From Prochlorococcus sp. AG-347-I04 (GTDB lineage Bacteria; Cyanobacteriota; Cyanobacteriia; PCC-6307; Cyanobiaceae): a DNA stretch of 64,000 bases. The number at the start of each line of letters is the position of its first letter. Within the stretch, counting starts at the first letter, position 1. The stretch lies in NCBI GenBank assembly GCA_003281625.1, contig QCBL01000006.1, forward strand, positions 1-64,000, written 5' to 3'. Under the pieces are notes generated by a model. The model saw only the letters and a program-made list of their open reading frames with translations, did not search any database and had not been told where the DNA came from. Below, one piece after another: positions 19,434-28,908 of the stretch. A program made the position numbers and the translations under genes.

Positions 19434-21236
19434 TTAAGCCATTTTATTGTACATTATTTCTGATTCGGAAATAAATTTTTCCAACAATTTATCAGTACTT
19501 ATTTTAAACTTCGTATTATTTGTTCTGCACAAAAGTTCTACTTCTTTGTTAACAGAATCTCTGCCAATAATTATTTGAAAAGGTATACCAATTAGTTCCG
19601 CATCTTTAAATTTCACGCCAGCTCTATCGTTTCTATCATCAAGTAGGACATCAATTTTATTAATTTTGAAATTGTTATAAATTTCCTCAGTCAGGTCACT
19701 TTGAATAGGATCTTTTAGGTTTGTTGGAATAATAATAACTTCAAAAGGAGAAATCTGGATAGGCCAACAAATTCCTTTTTGATCATGATTCTGTTCGATA
19801 GCAGCTTGGGCTATCCTTGTCACTCCTATTCCATAACAACCCATCCATAGATTCTTTAACTGACCGTCCTTATCAGAGAACTTTGCATTTAATTTCTCAC
19901 TATACTTCTGACCAAGTTGGAAAATATGTCCAATTTCGATACCTTTTTTTTCTTTAAGTTCTTCATCATCATTAATACTTATTTTATCGCCTTTTTTGGC
20001 ATTCCTAATATCCCCAATTAGATAGTCTTTCGAAGTAAAGGAAAATTCCTGAAAAACTTTATGGAAATTAACTTTATTCCCACCACTTATAAACTTCGAA
20101 AGGCTACTTGCAGAATGGTCAATTATTCTTGTCCATTTTTTATCCCAATTAGAAGAAGCTTTAATAGTTTTATTATCTAAATCTGGCCCGATAAAACCTA
20201 AGGGAAAATCAATTAGATTTTTTTCGATAATATTTTTGTCTTCAATCTTTTTAAGATTAACGAGATTGAAATTATGAAGTTTATTGATTAAGTTAAAAAG
20301 CTTTACTTCATTAATGTGTTGATCGCCCCTTATGCATGCCAGAATTGGGACCTCAAATTTACCTTCGAACTGTGCAAGGAATATTACTACTTTAATAATC
20401 TGACTAGGGTCTAAATTATTATTATCGCAAACTTCTAGGATTGTTTTTTGTTGAGGTGTCTCCAACCACTCTGCAATATCATCTTTTAGTGGAACAGATT
20501 GAGAGGGTAGAGAAACAGCTTTTTCAAGATTCGCAGCATAAGAACCACTTTGAGTAAACAAAATGGAATCTTCCCCAGCATCAGCAGTGACCATGAATTC
20601 TTTAGAGGAGGCCCCGCCAATCGCTCCACTATCTGCTTCAACCCCTACTGTCTGTAGACCACAAGATTTAAAAATATTTTCATAAGCATTGCCCACTTTT
20701 TCATAGAAAGCAGCCAGATCTTGTTCTGAAGAATGAAAAGAATAACCATCTTTCATAATAAATTCTCTACTTCTCATTAATCCAAACCTTGGTCTTATTT
20801 CATCTCTAAATTTTGTCTGAATTTGATAAAAACATTGAGGTAATTGCTTATAGGAGTTGATGGTCTCTGATGCAATACTCGTGATCACTTCTTCGTGAGT
20901 TGGAGCTAAACCAAATTCTTTACCTTGTCTATCTTTGAGATTAAACATTATTCCTTCCCCTGCAGTATATCCTTCCCACCTTTCACTTTTTCTCCATAAA
21001 TCTGCAGGATGTAGTTGGGGTAATAGTACTTTTGTACAACCAATACTATTAAGTTCTCTATCTATTATTGCGGATATTTTTTCAATAACTCTAAGCATTA
21101 ATGGCATGTATGCATAGATACCGCTGTTAACTCTGCGAATATATCCAGCTTTTAAAAGTAATTGATGTGAAATAATCTCAGCTTCAGAAGGTGTGTCACG
21201 AAGTGTCCCCAGAGGAAATGAGATTGTCACGCGCAT
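19434..21236 (-). CDS. proS: Prolyl-tRNA synthetase
   Basis: A 600-residue class II aminoacyl-tRNA synthetase of the bacterial type. Visible: motif 1 region (AGYIRRVNSGIYAYMPLMLRVIEK), motif 2 (FRDEIRPRFGLMRSREFIMKDGYSF), an inserted editing-like domain in the middle, motif 3 (MGCYGIGVTRIAQAAIEQNHDQKG split) and a C-terminal anticodon-binding domain (DVLLDDRNDRAGVKFKDAELIG). It heads the leftward proS-psb27-purA-kinase run and is divergent from the small HTH-like gene. Confidence 0.97.
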   Translation of the reverse strand: MRVTISFPLGTLRDTPSEAEIISHQLLLKAGYIRRVNSGIYAYMPLMLRVIEKISAIIDRELNSIGCTKVLLPQLHPADLWRKSERWEGYTAGEGIMFNLKDRQGKEFGLAPTHEEVITSIASETINSYKQLPQCFYQIQTKFRDEIRPRFGLMRSREFIMKDGYSFHSSEQDLAAFYEKVGNAYENIFKSCGLQTVGVEADSGAIGGASSKEFMVTADAGEDSILFTQSGSYAANLEKAVSLPSQSVPLKDDIAEWLETPQQKTILEVCDNNNLDPSQIIKVVIFLAQFEGKFEVPILACIRGDQHINEVKLFNLINKLHNFNLVNLKKIEDKNIIEKNLIDFPLGFIGPDLDNKTIKASSNWDKKWTRIIDHSASSLSKFISGGNKVNFHKVFQEFSFTSKDYLIGDIRNAKKGDKISINDDEELKEKKGIEIGHIFQLGQKYSEKLNAKFSDKDGQLKNLWMGCYGIGVTRIAQAAIEQNHDQKGICWPIQISPFEVIIIPTNLKDPIQSDLTEEIYNNFKINKIDVLLDDRNDRAGVKFKDAELIGIPFQIIIGRDSVNKEVELLCRTNNTKFKISTDKLLEKFISESEIMYNKMA

Positions 21237-21410
21237 TCAAAAAAATCCTTAATAATATTTAATTTTATCAATTAAGATGAAAAAATAATTTAAAGTGTCT
21301 TGAGTCCCTCAACGCGGCTAGTCTAAAAATATTGTTTCTGCTAACTTTTTCAGTAATGAAGTTCAAACCCTTTTAAAAGTTCATTATTACTCAAACATTT
21401 TCTTAAGTTT

Positions 21411-21764
21411 ATGGAAAATATAGATTCCAATATTTCTAGCGAAGAGGAATTAGTAGGTATTGATGAAGTTCAAAAATTCTTAAATAGATCAAGAGCTTCT
21501 GTCTATAGGTATACAAATACAGATTTAAGAAATCTTAACCCAACCTTTAATCCAAGAAAATTAAATCCCGAATTTAGAACTGATCAAAAAGATCCTTTAA
21601 AATTTCACCCTAATGAAGTAGCAAGATTTGCAAAAGATATATTAAGAATTAAAGAAGTTACTGTAGAGGTCTTTAATACACCTTCCTCCGCTGCTCAAAA
21701 TATACTGGTGCAAATATTAGACGAACTAAAATCTATTAGGTCTTTGCTGGAAAATGGTAATTAA
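21411..21764 (+). CDS. Hypothetical protein with possible N-terminal helix-turn-helix
   Basis: A 117-residue protein. Residues 15-36 (LVGIDEVQKFLNRSRASVYRY) resemble the recognition region of resolvase/excisionase-type helix-turn-helix domains; the remaining part contains a Pro/Asn-rich stretch, an FHPNEVARFAKDILR helix and a C-terminal helix. A DNA-binding role is plausible but not proven. It is divergent from proS across 174 bases and stands 92 bases before a small membrane-protein gene. Confidence 0.6.
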   Translation: MENIDSNISSEEELVGIDEVQKFLNRSRASVYRYTNTDLRNLNPTFNPRKLNPEFRTDQKDPLKFHPNEVARFAKDILRIKEVTVEVFNTPSSAAQNILVQILDELKSIRSLLENGN

Positions 21765-21856
21765 AGAGATACTAGTCAATGTTTTGATTTATTGACATTT
21801 TGAATGTAGGATAATGATGTTTAATTATCTCCTTAATCTTTCCCAATTAAGAGTTC

Positions 21857-22111
21857 TTGAGTTACACGAAATCAAAGCAGTTTATTCAAAGTAAATCAAG
21901 CGAAGAATCTACTTATGGTTCTGCTCGAAATGATTTTGAAAGAGATGATGATGACCCTTTAAGTATAAAGAGTTTATCAATAACATCTCTAGGTATTATT
22001 TTTGCCATTTTGACAATTTTTTTACCTTCTATAAGCATTTTTATTGGAAGACCTTTATCTCAAGGAAACGAGATAATTCATAATCACGATTTTAAAAAAG
22101 ATGGACCTTAG
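21857..22111 (+). CDS. Small single-pass membrane protein of unknown function
   Basis: An 84-residue protein beginning with TTG (MSYTKSKQ). It has a charged N-terminal half (about 1-40) and one hydrophobic segment at about 42-68 (ITSLGIIFAILTIFLPSISIFIG). No known domain is recognised. Its last eleven bases overlap the following pyrophosphatase gene, implying co-transcription and coupled translation. TTG is used because no ATG occurs near the start in this frame. Confidence 0.6.
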   Translation: MSYTKSKQFIQSKSSEESTYGSARNDFERDDDDPLSIKSLSITSLGIIFAILTIFLPSISIFIGRPLSQGNEIIHNHDFKKDGP

Positions 22112-22649
22112 TTCAATACCTCCATCTCCAATGAAGGGAATAGTAAATATCGTTGTCGAAATACCTGCAGGGAGTAGGAATAAATATGAATATTGCTCTG
22201 ATGCAGGAATAATGGCTCTAGACAGAGTTTTGCATTCTTCAGTGAGGTACCCTTTTGATTATGGTTTTATCCCAAATACCCTCGCTGATGATGGAGCTCC
22301 TCTTGATGCAATGGTTATAATGGATGAACCTACTTTTGCTGGTTGTTTAATAAAAGCTAGACCTATTGGAGTTTTGGATATGCATGATTGTGGTGAATAT
22401 GATGGAAAACTTTTATGCGTGCCTATGGCTAATCCTAGACAGGCTAATATAGTGAGTATTAACCAAATCGCTCCTAACCAGCTTGAGGATGTTGCTGAAT
22501 TCTTTAGGACAAGTAAAGGACTTGATGGAAGAACAGTTCAAATTGATGGTTGGAGGGATTTTGATGTGGTGGAAAATTTATTGAAAAGTTGTATACCCCT
22601 AAAAAAGAAAAACTTTAAAGTACTCAAGAAACCAAAGATTAGTAAATAA
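22101..22649 (+). CDS. ppa: Family I pyrophosphatase homolog with altered active site
   Basis: 182 residues, clearly the cyanobacterial family I pyrophosphatase: VVEIPAG, NKYEY, LDRVLHSSVRYPFDYGF, LADDG-PLDAMV. However, the metal motif D-G-D-P-x-D reads D64-G65-A66-P67-L68-D69: the second Asp, equivalent to the general-base Asp67 of the E. coli enzyme, is Ala (GCT at 22296-22298). The late H-Y-K motif reads T-S-K (Ser138 in place of the catalytic Tyr). The fold-defining residues remain. It is therefore likely weakly active, inactive or repurposed. A complete second ppa lies at 6771-7358. Confidence 0.9.
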   Translation: MDLSSIPPSPMKGIVNIVVEIPAGSRNKYEYCSDAGIMALDRVLHSSVRYPFDYGFIPNTLADDGAPLDAMVIMDEPTFAGCLIKARPIGVLDMHDCGEYDGKLLCVPMANPRQANIVSINQIAPNQLEDVAEFFRTSKGLDGRTVQIDGWRDFDVVENLLKSCIPLKKKNFKVLKKPKISK

Positions 22650-22651
22650 AA

Positions 22652-23005
22652 TTGAAAAAAATAATTCTTTATAGTTATTTAAAATGCTCTACTTGCCGAA
22701 AAGCTGCAAAGTGGCTTAAAAGCAAAGATTTCGAATTTAAATTAATTGATATTGTAAAAGAACCCCCACTTGTTATTTATTTAAATCTCGCCTTAGAACA
22801 ATATTCTGATACCAAAAGGATTTTTAATACAAGAGGTCAAGCATTTAAAACGCTTAATCTTGATATTTATGGTTTATCAAGGGAAGAAATTATCCAACTT
22901 CTTTTAAGTAATGGCAAATTAATAAAAAGACCATTTTTGATTTACGAAGAGGAAAAAGTAATGTTAGGTTTTAACGAAATTGAATATGCCAAACAATTTA
23001 TATAA
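22652..23005 (+). CDS. ArsC/Spx-like thioredoxin-fold protein
   Basis: A 117-residue protein of the ArsC/Spx/YffB superfamily, with the N-terminal C12-S-T-C15 pair in YLKCSTCRKAAKWL, the expected IDIVKEPP strand and the late R-P conserved segment (KLIKRPFLIYEEE). The CxxC arrangement resembles Spx/MgsR-type proteins more than glutaredoxin-dependent arsenate reductases, which have a single Cys; whether it reduces arsenate or acts as a redox protein is open. TTG start, two bases after the ppa stop, so likely the same operon. Confidence 0.8.
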   Translation: MKKIILYSYLKCSTCRKAAKWLKSKDFEFKLIDIVKEPPLVIYLNLALEQYSDTKRIFNTRGQAFKTLNLDIYGLSREEIIQLLLSNGKLIKRPFLIYEEEKVMLGFNEIEYAKQFI

Positions 23006-23034
23006 AGTTAAAAAATTAAAACTTTATTAATTTT

Positions 23035-23694
23035 ATGCCTACCTCTATTAAAATTTTTTTGAAAGAATGGGGTCTACTAATTCTATTAACTTTTTTTATT
23101 TCTTCTTGTAGATCTTTTTTAGCAGAACCACGTTATATTCCTTCTGGGTCAATGCTCCCAGAATTACAAATAAATGATAGGCTAATCATTGAAAAATTTT
23201 CGATAAGAAACTCTTTGCCAAAAAGAGGAGATATTGTCGTTTTTAAATCACCTTATTCCTTTGACGAAAAATTAATTTCATCAAGATCTAAGCCTCTACC
23301 AAAAAAAAGATATTGTTTTTTGATGAGTTTTCCTCCAATGTCATTTATTCCTGGTTTAAGAGATCAAGCTTGTGATGCTTATATTAAGAGAGTGGTAGCG
23401 CTTCCAGGAGACATTGTCAGTGTAAACACGAAGGGTGAATTAATAATAAATAATAAATTAATTCCTGAACCTTACGTCTTTTATAAGTGTTCATTACCCC
23501 TCTTTAATAAATGCGGTGAATTTGAAAATATAAAAGTCCCTAAAGATCATTTTTTAGTTTTAGGTGATAACAGGTCAAATAGCTGGGATGGTAGATATTG
23601 GCCTGGAAGTAAATTTCTTCACAAAAAGGAGATAATTGGTAAAGCATATTTCAGATTTTGGCCTCTTAGTCAAATTGGCTTTTTTAATAGATAA
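23035..23694 (+). CDS. lepB: Signal peptidase I
   Basis: A 219-residue membrane peptidase removing signal peptides from exported and thylakoid-lumen proteins. One N-terminal membrane segment (about residues 11-28) is followed by the catalytic serine block PSGSMLPE (Ser39), the lysine block YIKRVVALPGD (Lys118), and the C-terminal GDNRSNSWDGRYWPG box. It follows the ArsC-like gene by 29 bases. Its terminal codons lie 53 bases from the convergent phosphatase gene. Confidence 0.95.
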   Translation: MPTSIKIFLKEWGLLILLTFFISSCRSFLAEPRYIPSGSMLPELQINDRLIIEKFSIRNSLPKRGDIVVFKSPYSFDEKLISSRSKPLPKKRYCFLMSFPPMSFIPGLRDQACDAYIKRVVALPGDIVSVNTKGELIINNKLIPEPYVFYKCSLPLFNKCGEFENIKVPKDHFLVLGDNRSNSWDGRYWPGSKFLHKKEIIGKAYFRFWPLSQIGFFNR

Positions 23695-23747
23695 ACTTTT
23701 TTTCTGCCTCTGACTTCATCGAATAAAATTTTTATAAGGGTTTAAAT

Positions 23748-25076
23748 TTAAAGTGCTCCTGAAGCAGTTGAATCAATTATTCCTCCAAGGTGGGTTGTAA
23801 TGTTTAGAGCGCTAATAACAGGGAGCTTGTTGGGATCGTTAAAAAGGTCAATTATAGTTATGCCACCATTTCCTTGTTTTATCATCCAAATATTTGAATA
23901 ATTAATCCCAAGGATGTTGCAAATTAGAGTTTTATTGACTGCATCATGAGCAACCAGAAGGCTTAGATCATTATCTCTTTGAGATAAGCAAATCTTATTA
24001 AAAGCTTCTATAGACCTCTCTGATACATCTTTTATAGATTCACCTTCTGGCATCATTACTTCTTCAGGTTTGTCATGCCATTTTTCAAGTAAAGTAGGCC
24101 ATTTTTCTCTAATTTCAACTTCTAGTTTTCCTTCCCATAATCCATGGCTAATTTCTACAAGTGAATCAATTCTTTCTATTTTTAAATCCTTATTATTTTG
24201 AAGAATTATTTGCGCAGTCTCGTAAGGCCTATGCATTGAACTTGAAAATGCCTTATTGAAAGAAATATTTCTCAAATATTTAAAAGTCTTTCTAGCTTGA
24301 TCTTTTCCGTTTTCATTCAAGGGGATATCAATTTGGCCTTGGAATCTACCTTCTTTGTTCCAATTAGTCTCTCCATGCCTTATGAGAAATATTCTCGAAT
24401 CTCCAATTTGATTTGGAATATTTTTTTTGAGATGGGAAGTTTGATTTAAACATTCAATTTGAGTCTTAAAAGAGTTATCTTTCCTTGAAATATTGAGTAT
24501 CGAGAAAGAAGCATTTTCTAATCTTATTTTTCTAAAACCTTGCTTAGGCTTTCCTAATAACAAAAGGATTAAACATCTGAGAATCGCATTATGTCCTACA
24601 ACTAAAATATTTACATCATCTTTGTCTAGATAAATTTTAAAAATATCTTCTACAAAATTTGTTGCTTGAACAAATAACTCTTGAATTGGTTTATAAGTTT
24701 TATTGTTATTTCTTTTTAAGATAAGATTTTCTGGGTCATTTTTCCATATAGGGTAAAGTTCTGGAAATTTATTTTTTATTTCATCAATTTTTAGACCAGA
24801 CCATTCACTAAGATCTACCTCAAGCAAATTATCATCGAATACAATATTTTGTTCTTTATTGAAGGTCTTTTTAATTGTTTTTGCAGTCTCTGCCGCTCTC
24901 AAAAGTGGGGAGGAAAAGATTTTTTCAAAGTTTATTTTTGATAATGCTTTGCCTGCTTTCCTAGCTTGTTCATATCCTTCATCAGTTAATAATGAATCAT
25001 CTGTTCTTCCTTGTATTAATCCTTTTGCATTGAAACTGCTTAGTCCATGCCTAACTAAAACTAATCGTAAAGTCAT
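23748..25076 (-). CDS. Tandem histidine-phosphatase (phosphoglycerate mutase-like) protein
   Basis: A 442-residue protein made of two histidine-phosphatase domains. The first has RHGLSSFN at residues 8-15 and a late VGHNAILR; the second has RHGETNWN near residue 231, a SSMHRPYETA segment and VAHDAVNKTL. Both retain the RHG nucleophile and the second catalytic His. Two-domain proteins of this kind are widespread in cyanobacteria and are usually annotated as phosphoglycerate mutase or phosphatase; the substrate is uncertain. Divergent from the CPBP protease gene, with a 26-base dyad between them. Confidence 0.87.
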   Translation of the reverse strand: MTLRLVLVRHGLSSFNAKGLIQGRTDDSLLTDEGYEQARKAGKALSKINFEKIFSSPLLRAAETAKTIKKTFNKEQNIVFDDNLLEVDLSEWSGLKIDEIKNKFPELYPIWKNDPENLILKRNNNKTYKPIQELFVQATNFVEDIFKIYLDKDDVNILVVGHNAILRCLILLLLGKPKQGFRKIRLENASFSILNISRKDNSFKTQIECLNQTSHLKKNIPNQIGDSRIFLIRHGETNWNKEGRFQGQIDIPLNENGKDQARKTFKYLRNISFNKAFSSSMHRPYETAQIILQNNKDLKIERIDSLVEISHGLWEGKLEVEIREKWPTLLEKWHDKPEEVMMPEGESIKDVSERSIEAFNKICLSQRDNDLSLLVAHDAVNKTLICNILGINYSNIWMIKQGNGGITIIDLFNDPNKLPVISALNITTHLGGIIDSTASGAL

Positions 25077-25101
25077 TATATAAATTTGAAAATTAAGATA
25101 A

Positions 25102-25127
25102 TTTAATCATCTCACGGCGTGATTAAA
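25102..25127. promoter_or_regulatory. Inverted repeat in divergent promoter region
   Basis: TTTAATCA, ten bases, TGATTAAA: eight-base perfect arms between the start codons of the divergent phosphatase and CPBP protease genes. A TATATAAATATAAGG tract follows. It looks like an operator for a dimeric regulator, which I cannot identify. Confidence 0.45.
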
Positions 25128-25192
25128 ATAGATATATAAATATAAGGAATTTCAATGATAACTAAGTATAGTTTTCAAGAATATAATAAGTT

Positions 25193-26554
25193 ATGACATT
25201 TAAAAATATTTCTAAGTCAAAACTAACTTTAGCTTTTATTTCTATAGTCATAACTTTTTTTGTATGGCAGCAAGGATTAAGAGATAGTTTAAATAGACCA
25301 TCAGTCTCATTTGATATTAGTCAAAAAGAGCAAGAAATTCTTGAATTATCTGCCCAATCAATACCTATAAATCTTAAAAAATTTTTTATACTTAATGACC
25401 CTGTTGATCAAATAAATAAATCACTCTCTGAGGTCTCTTTTGAAGAACTAACAGAAAGAAATAAATTAATTCGAATAATTATTTCAGAATCAAACGATCC
25501 TATAATCTACAAAAATATATCCAAAGATTTTGAAAATAAAAACTTTAAATTTCTGATTGATGAGATAGAAAAAAAATCCAATAATAATTCATATAAACCA
25601 AATTCTGATAAGTTTGATTCGTTTAAAGGTGATAGATTTTTATATCACCTTTTAAGCCGAAAATTTGATTTTGATGATAGTTCATTTATAACAAAAACAT
25701 TTTCAAGCAAAATGTTTTTAAAAATATTAGCCATCAGACTTATACCACTTTTAACAATACTTATCGGCTCTATTCTGGCTTTGAAAATATTATGGAATAC
25801 TATATTTTTAAAAAAGTTTGGTTGGCAAGAAATAAAATCCTTAGACTTAGAGTTAATAGATATGGTTTTATTAATTGCAGGTGGATTTGTTGTTTTAGGA
25901 GAAGTGGTGTCACCTTTGTTTTCTATCAGTTTAGTTGAACTTTTTTCTAAAAATATCTCTAATGAATTGTCTCAATCTTTAAAAATATTCTTTGGATATC
26001 TTTTTATGGCTATTCCTCCATTAGGGATAGTTTATTATCAAATTAAATCTTTGAATGGAGAATTTACTTTTAAAAGGGATTATTTACAGTTCAATTTCTT
26101 GCCAATAAAATATTCAATTATTCAGGGAATTAAAGGTTGGTTAACAATCATTCCTTTTGTTTTATTGATTTCTCTAATTATGAATAGTCTGATTGACGAT
26201 CAGAATGGTAGTAACCCTTTGCTGGAAATAGTTCTTAATAATAATAATTACTTATCATTTTTTCTATTATTTGTAACAACAACTCTATTAGCTCCTCTAT
26301 TTGAGGAGATTATATTTCGCGGTATTTTACTACCAACTCTTTCAAGAGATTTTGGAGTAATTTCTGGCATCATAGTTTCAGCGTTTATCTTTGCATTAGC
26401 ACATTTAAGTTTGGGGGAAATGCCACCATTATTTGTTCTAGGTATTGGATTAGCAATTACAAGAATTGCTTCAGGGAGTTTGTTTTCCTCAGTGATTATG
26501 CATTCTTTATGGAATGGATTGACCTTCTTAAATTTGTTCTTATTGAGGACTTAG
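25193..26554 (+). CDS. CPBP-family intramembrane glutamic protease
   Basis: A 453-residue membrane protein. The N-terminal third is one membrane segment and a soluble region; the C-terminal part holds the Rce1/CPBP core: FEEIIFRG (about residue 370), FALAHLSLGE and VIMHSLWNG, matching the EExxxR, FxxxH and HxxxN/D motifs. The start is an ATG giving MTFKNISKS. Substrates in cyanobacteria are unknown. It lies upstream of the FtsL-like/ftsI pair with an 83-base gap, so a link to envelope processing is possible but unproven. Confidence 0.85.
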   Translation: MTFKNISKSKLTLAFISIVITFFVWQQGLRDSLNRPSVSFDISQKEQEILELSAQSIPINLKKFFILNDPVDQINKSLSEVSFEELTERNKLIRIIISESNDPIIYKNISKDFENKNFKFLIDEIEKKSNNNSYKPNSDKFDSFKGDRFLYHLLSRKFDFDDSSFITKTFSSKMFLKILAIRLIPLLTILIGSILALKILWNTIFLKKFGWQEIKSLDLELIDMVLLIAGGFVVLGEVVSPLFSISLVELFSKNISNELSQSLKIFFGYLFMAIPPLGIVYYQIKSLNGEFTFKRDYLQFNFLPIKYSIIQGIKGWLTIIPFVLLISLIMNSLIDDQNGSNPLLEIVLNNNNYLSFFLLFVTTTLLAPLFEEIIFRGILLPTLSRDFGVISGIIVSAFIFALAHLSLGEMPPLFVLGIGLAITRIASGSLFSSVIMHSLWNGLTFLNLFLLRT

Positions 26555-26637
26555 AGAATTTCATTTTCTACTTGCGAGTCAAACAAAAAGATGTTTAGTT
26601 AATAAATAACACTTCTTTTATTGAAAATTAACAATAA

Positions 26638-27066
26638 ATGAAACCTTATGGGAATCAACCTGATTTTAAAAAAAAAGTTTCATATGAGAGTAAAAAAAAT
26701 TCTGAAAAAATATCCATAAATAATATTAAATTAATACATCAAATTTTTGACACCATTAATATCTCGCTTCTGGTATTAATTTTTACCTTATTTTTCTTAT
26801 CTTTTAATAGTCAAAGAGAATGGTCAAATACATATAAAAATTTATCTAAAACAAGAGCTTTCAATAATAATCTCATTGATTATATTTCTAAAATTGAGGA
26901 ATTTTATATTAGTGAACTTGAGTCTCTAAATATTTATAGAAAAACTAAACCTGAAGATTTAATCTATTTAGATAAACTTCCGAAAAAAAAAGAAAGTTTA
27001 CTTAAGAAAAATTTAAGTAGTTTTATTGAAGGTTTTAGTCATAGCAAATATCAAAGGGGATATTGA
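26638..27066 (+). CDS. FtsL-like bitopic membrane protein
   Basis: A 142-residue protein with a short basic cytoplasmic N-terminus, a single membrane segment at about residues 39-56, and a helical extracytoplasmic region with heptad-like spacing. The architecture and place immediately before ftsI are those of FtsL, a divisome protein too divergent to recognise by sequence in many bacteria. The stop and the ftsI start share TGATG, a strong coupling signal. No sequence motif confirms the identity, so this is a synteny- and topology-based call. Confidence 0.6.
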   Translation: MKPYGNQPDFKKKVSYESKKNSEKISINNIKLIHQIFDTINISLLVLIFTLFFLSFNSQREWSNTYKNLSKTRAFNNNLIDYISKIEEFYISELESLNIYRKTKPEDLIYLDKLPKKKESLLKKNLSSFIEGFSHSKYQRGY

Positions 27067-28817
27067 TGAGAAAATACAAAAAAATTGTTCGTCTAATACC
27101 CCTTGATCAAAGAAGATTTAAATTCCTCTATATTTTTAGCTTATTATTGATATTTTGTTTGTTTGGTAGGTTAGTTAAATTGCAAGTCTTTAACGCCTCT
27201 GATTTGCAAAGGAAAGCTAGATTAATTCAGTCTTCTAAAACTAACGCCTTAAAAAAAAGGAGAGCAATTGTTGATAGAAATAATAGACTTATTGCTTACG
27301 ACAAACCGCTTTATAAATTATGGGCCCATCCAAGATATTTTAATTTTCCAGGTGATTCAATAAACAGAGTACGCAGTATTGAAGAAGTTACAGAAAAATT
27401 ATCACCTATCTTGGATATAAATGGTGAAATACTCTTGAGTAAATTTCATAATAATGTAAGTGGCATCAAGCTTTTGGACAAAATATCTGAAGAAAAGGCA
27501 GAAAAGATTAAGAATCTTAAAATAAGCGGACTTGATTTGTTTCAATATTCACAGAGATATTATCCACAAGGGGAGCTTTACTCTAATCTTGTAGGTTTTG
27601 TTAATGATGAGAATATAGCTTCAGCAGGTTTAGAACTTCATTTAGATAATCAAATTAAAGTTTTTAATAAAAGTATTTTAGTAAAAAGAGGAGGAGATGG
27701 AACTCCTCTGCCGGATAATTCATCCCCAGGTGATTTTATTTCTGATTACAAAAGTTTAGGACTAACTATAGATTCAAAATTACAGAAAGCGTCATTCAAT
27801 GCTTTATCAAAGCAAGTAAGCAAATGGAAAGCAAAGAAGGGGTTTGCCATAGTTATGGATGTTAATAATGGTCGGATTCTCTCCTTGGTTGCAGTCCCGT
27901 CGTATGATCCAAATAAATTTTGGCAGTATGATTCTGAACTTTTTAAGGGTTGGTATTCTCAAGATTTGTTTGAGCCTGGTTCAACTTTTAAACCTATTAA
28001 TCTTGCCTTAGCTTTAGAAGAAAAAGTAATCCAGAAAGATGGTGTAGTTGAAGATATTGGAAAGATTAATGTTGGAGGATGGACACTTTCTAATTGGGAT
28101 AAAAAAGGTAATGGATACATTGACTATCCAAAAGTATTGCAGGTTTCAAGTAATGTTGGGATGGTAAAAATAATGCAAAATTTAGACCCCACAATTTATT
28201 GGGATTGGCTAAAAAATTTAGGTATAAATAAAAAATTAGAGACTGACTTATTTGAATCAACTGCTGGCCAACTAAAAAGAAAAGATTTATTCGTAAATCA
28301 ATCAATTGAGCCTGCAGTAACTTCTTTTGGTAAAGGTTTCTCAATCTCGCCACTTAAATTGGTTCAACTTCATGCGGCTATAGCAAATGGGGGTTTTGAA
28401 GTAACTCCTCATGTAACCTCAACTTTCAAAGAAAGAGTAAATAAAAATCCAAAAAAACAATTTTTTTCACACGAGGTCTCTAAAACTGTTCTTGAATGGA
28501 TGGAGAGCGTAGTTGATAAAGGTAGTGGATCTGGAGTGCAGATCGAGGGTTACAGGATAGCGGGGAAAACGGGCACTTCCCAAAAAGCCTTAAATGGTTC
28601 CTATTCAAGTAAAAAAGTTTGCAGTTTTGTGGCGACCTTACCAGTTAATGATCCTAAATATGCTGTCCTAGTAGTCGTTGATGAGCCATCTAAATCTTAT
28701 GCATATGGTTCAACTGTTGCCGTACCAGTTGCTAAAGAGATTATCGAGAGCTTGATAGTAATTGAAAAAATACCTCCCAAGATTAAAGATCACGGAATGA
28801 TTGTTAAAAAACCCTAA
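27066..28817 (+). CDS. ftsI: Penicillin-binding protein FtsI/PBP2-like division transpeptidase
   Basis: 583 residues from the ATG at 27066 (a TTG three bases earlier is a less likely start). An N-terminal membrane anchor (about 20-40) is followed by the dimerisation domain and the transpeptidase with EPGSTFKPIN (active Ser and Lys, about residue 303), SSN (VSSNVGM), and KTGT (AGKTGTSQK, about residue 499). It cross-links septal peptidoglycan. Translationally coupled to the preceding FtsL-like gene. Confidence 0.94.
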   Translation: MRKYKKIVRLIPLDQRRFKFLYIFSLLLIFCLFGRLVKLQVFNASDLQRKARLIQSSKTNALKKRRAIVDRNNRLIAYDKPLYKLWAHPRYFNFPGDSINRVRSIEEVTEKLSPILDINGEILLSKFHNNVSGIKLLDKISEEKAEKIKNLKISGLDLFQYSQRYYPQGELYSNLVGFVNDENIASAGLELHLDNQIKVFNKSILVKRGGDGTPLPDNSSPGDFISDYKSLGLTIDSKLQKASFNALSKQVSKWKAKKGFAIVMDVNNGRILSLVAVPSYDPNKFWQYDSELFKGWYSQDLFEPGSTFKPINLALALEEKVIQKDGVVEDIGKINVGGWTLSNWDKKGNGYIDYPKVLQVSSNVGMVKIMQNLDPTIYWDWLKNLGINKKLETDLFESTAGQLKRKDLFVNQSIEPAVTSFGKGFSISPLKLVQLHAAIANGGFEVTPHVTSTFKERVNKNPKKQFFSHEVSKTVLEWMESVVDKGSGSGVQIEGYRIAGKTGTSQKALNGSYSSKKVCSFVATLPVNDPKYAVLVVVDEPSKSYAYGSTVAVPVAKEIIESLIVIEKIPPKIKDHGMIVKKP

Positions 28818-28908
28818 AATTTTCCAATTTTTTTAAATATTTTGTTCATTATCAGATGATTTCACTATGAATAAAAGCTAGTTTATGTATATATATGATT
28901 ATCTAGAT

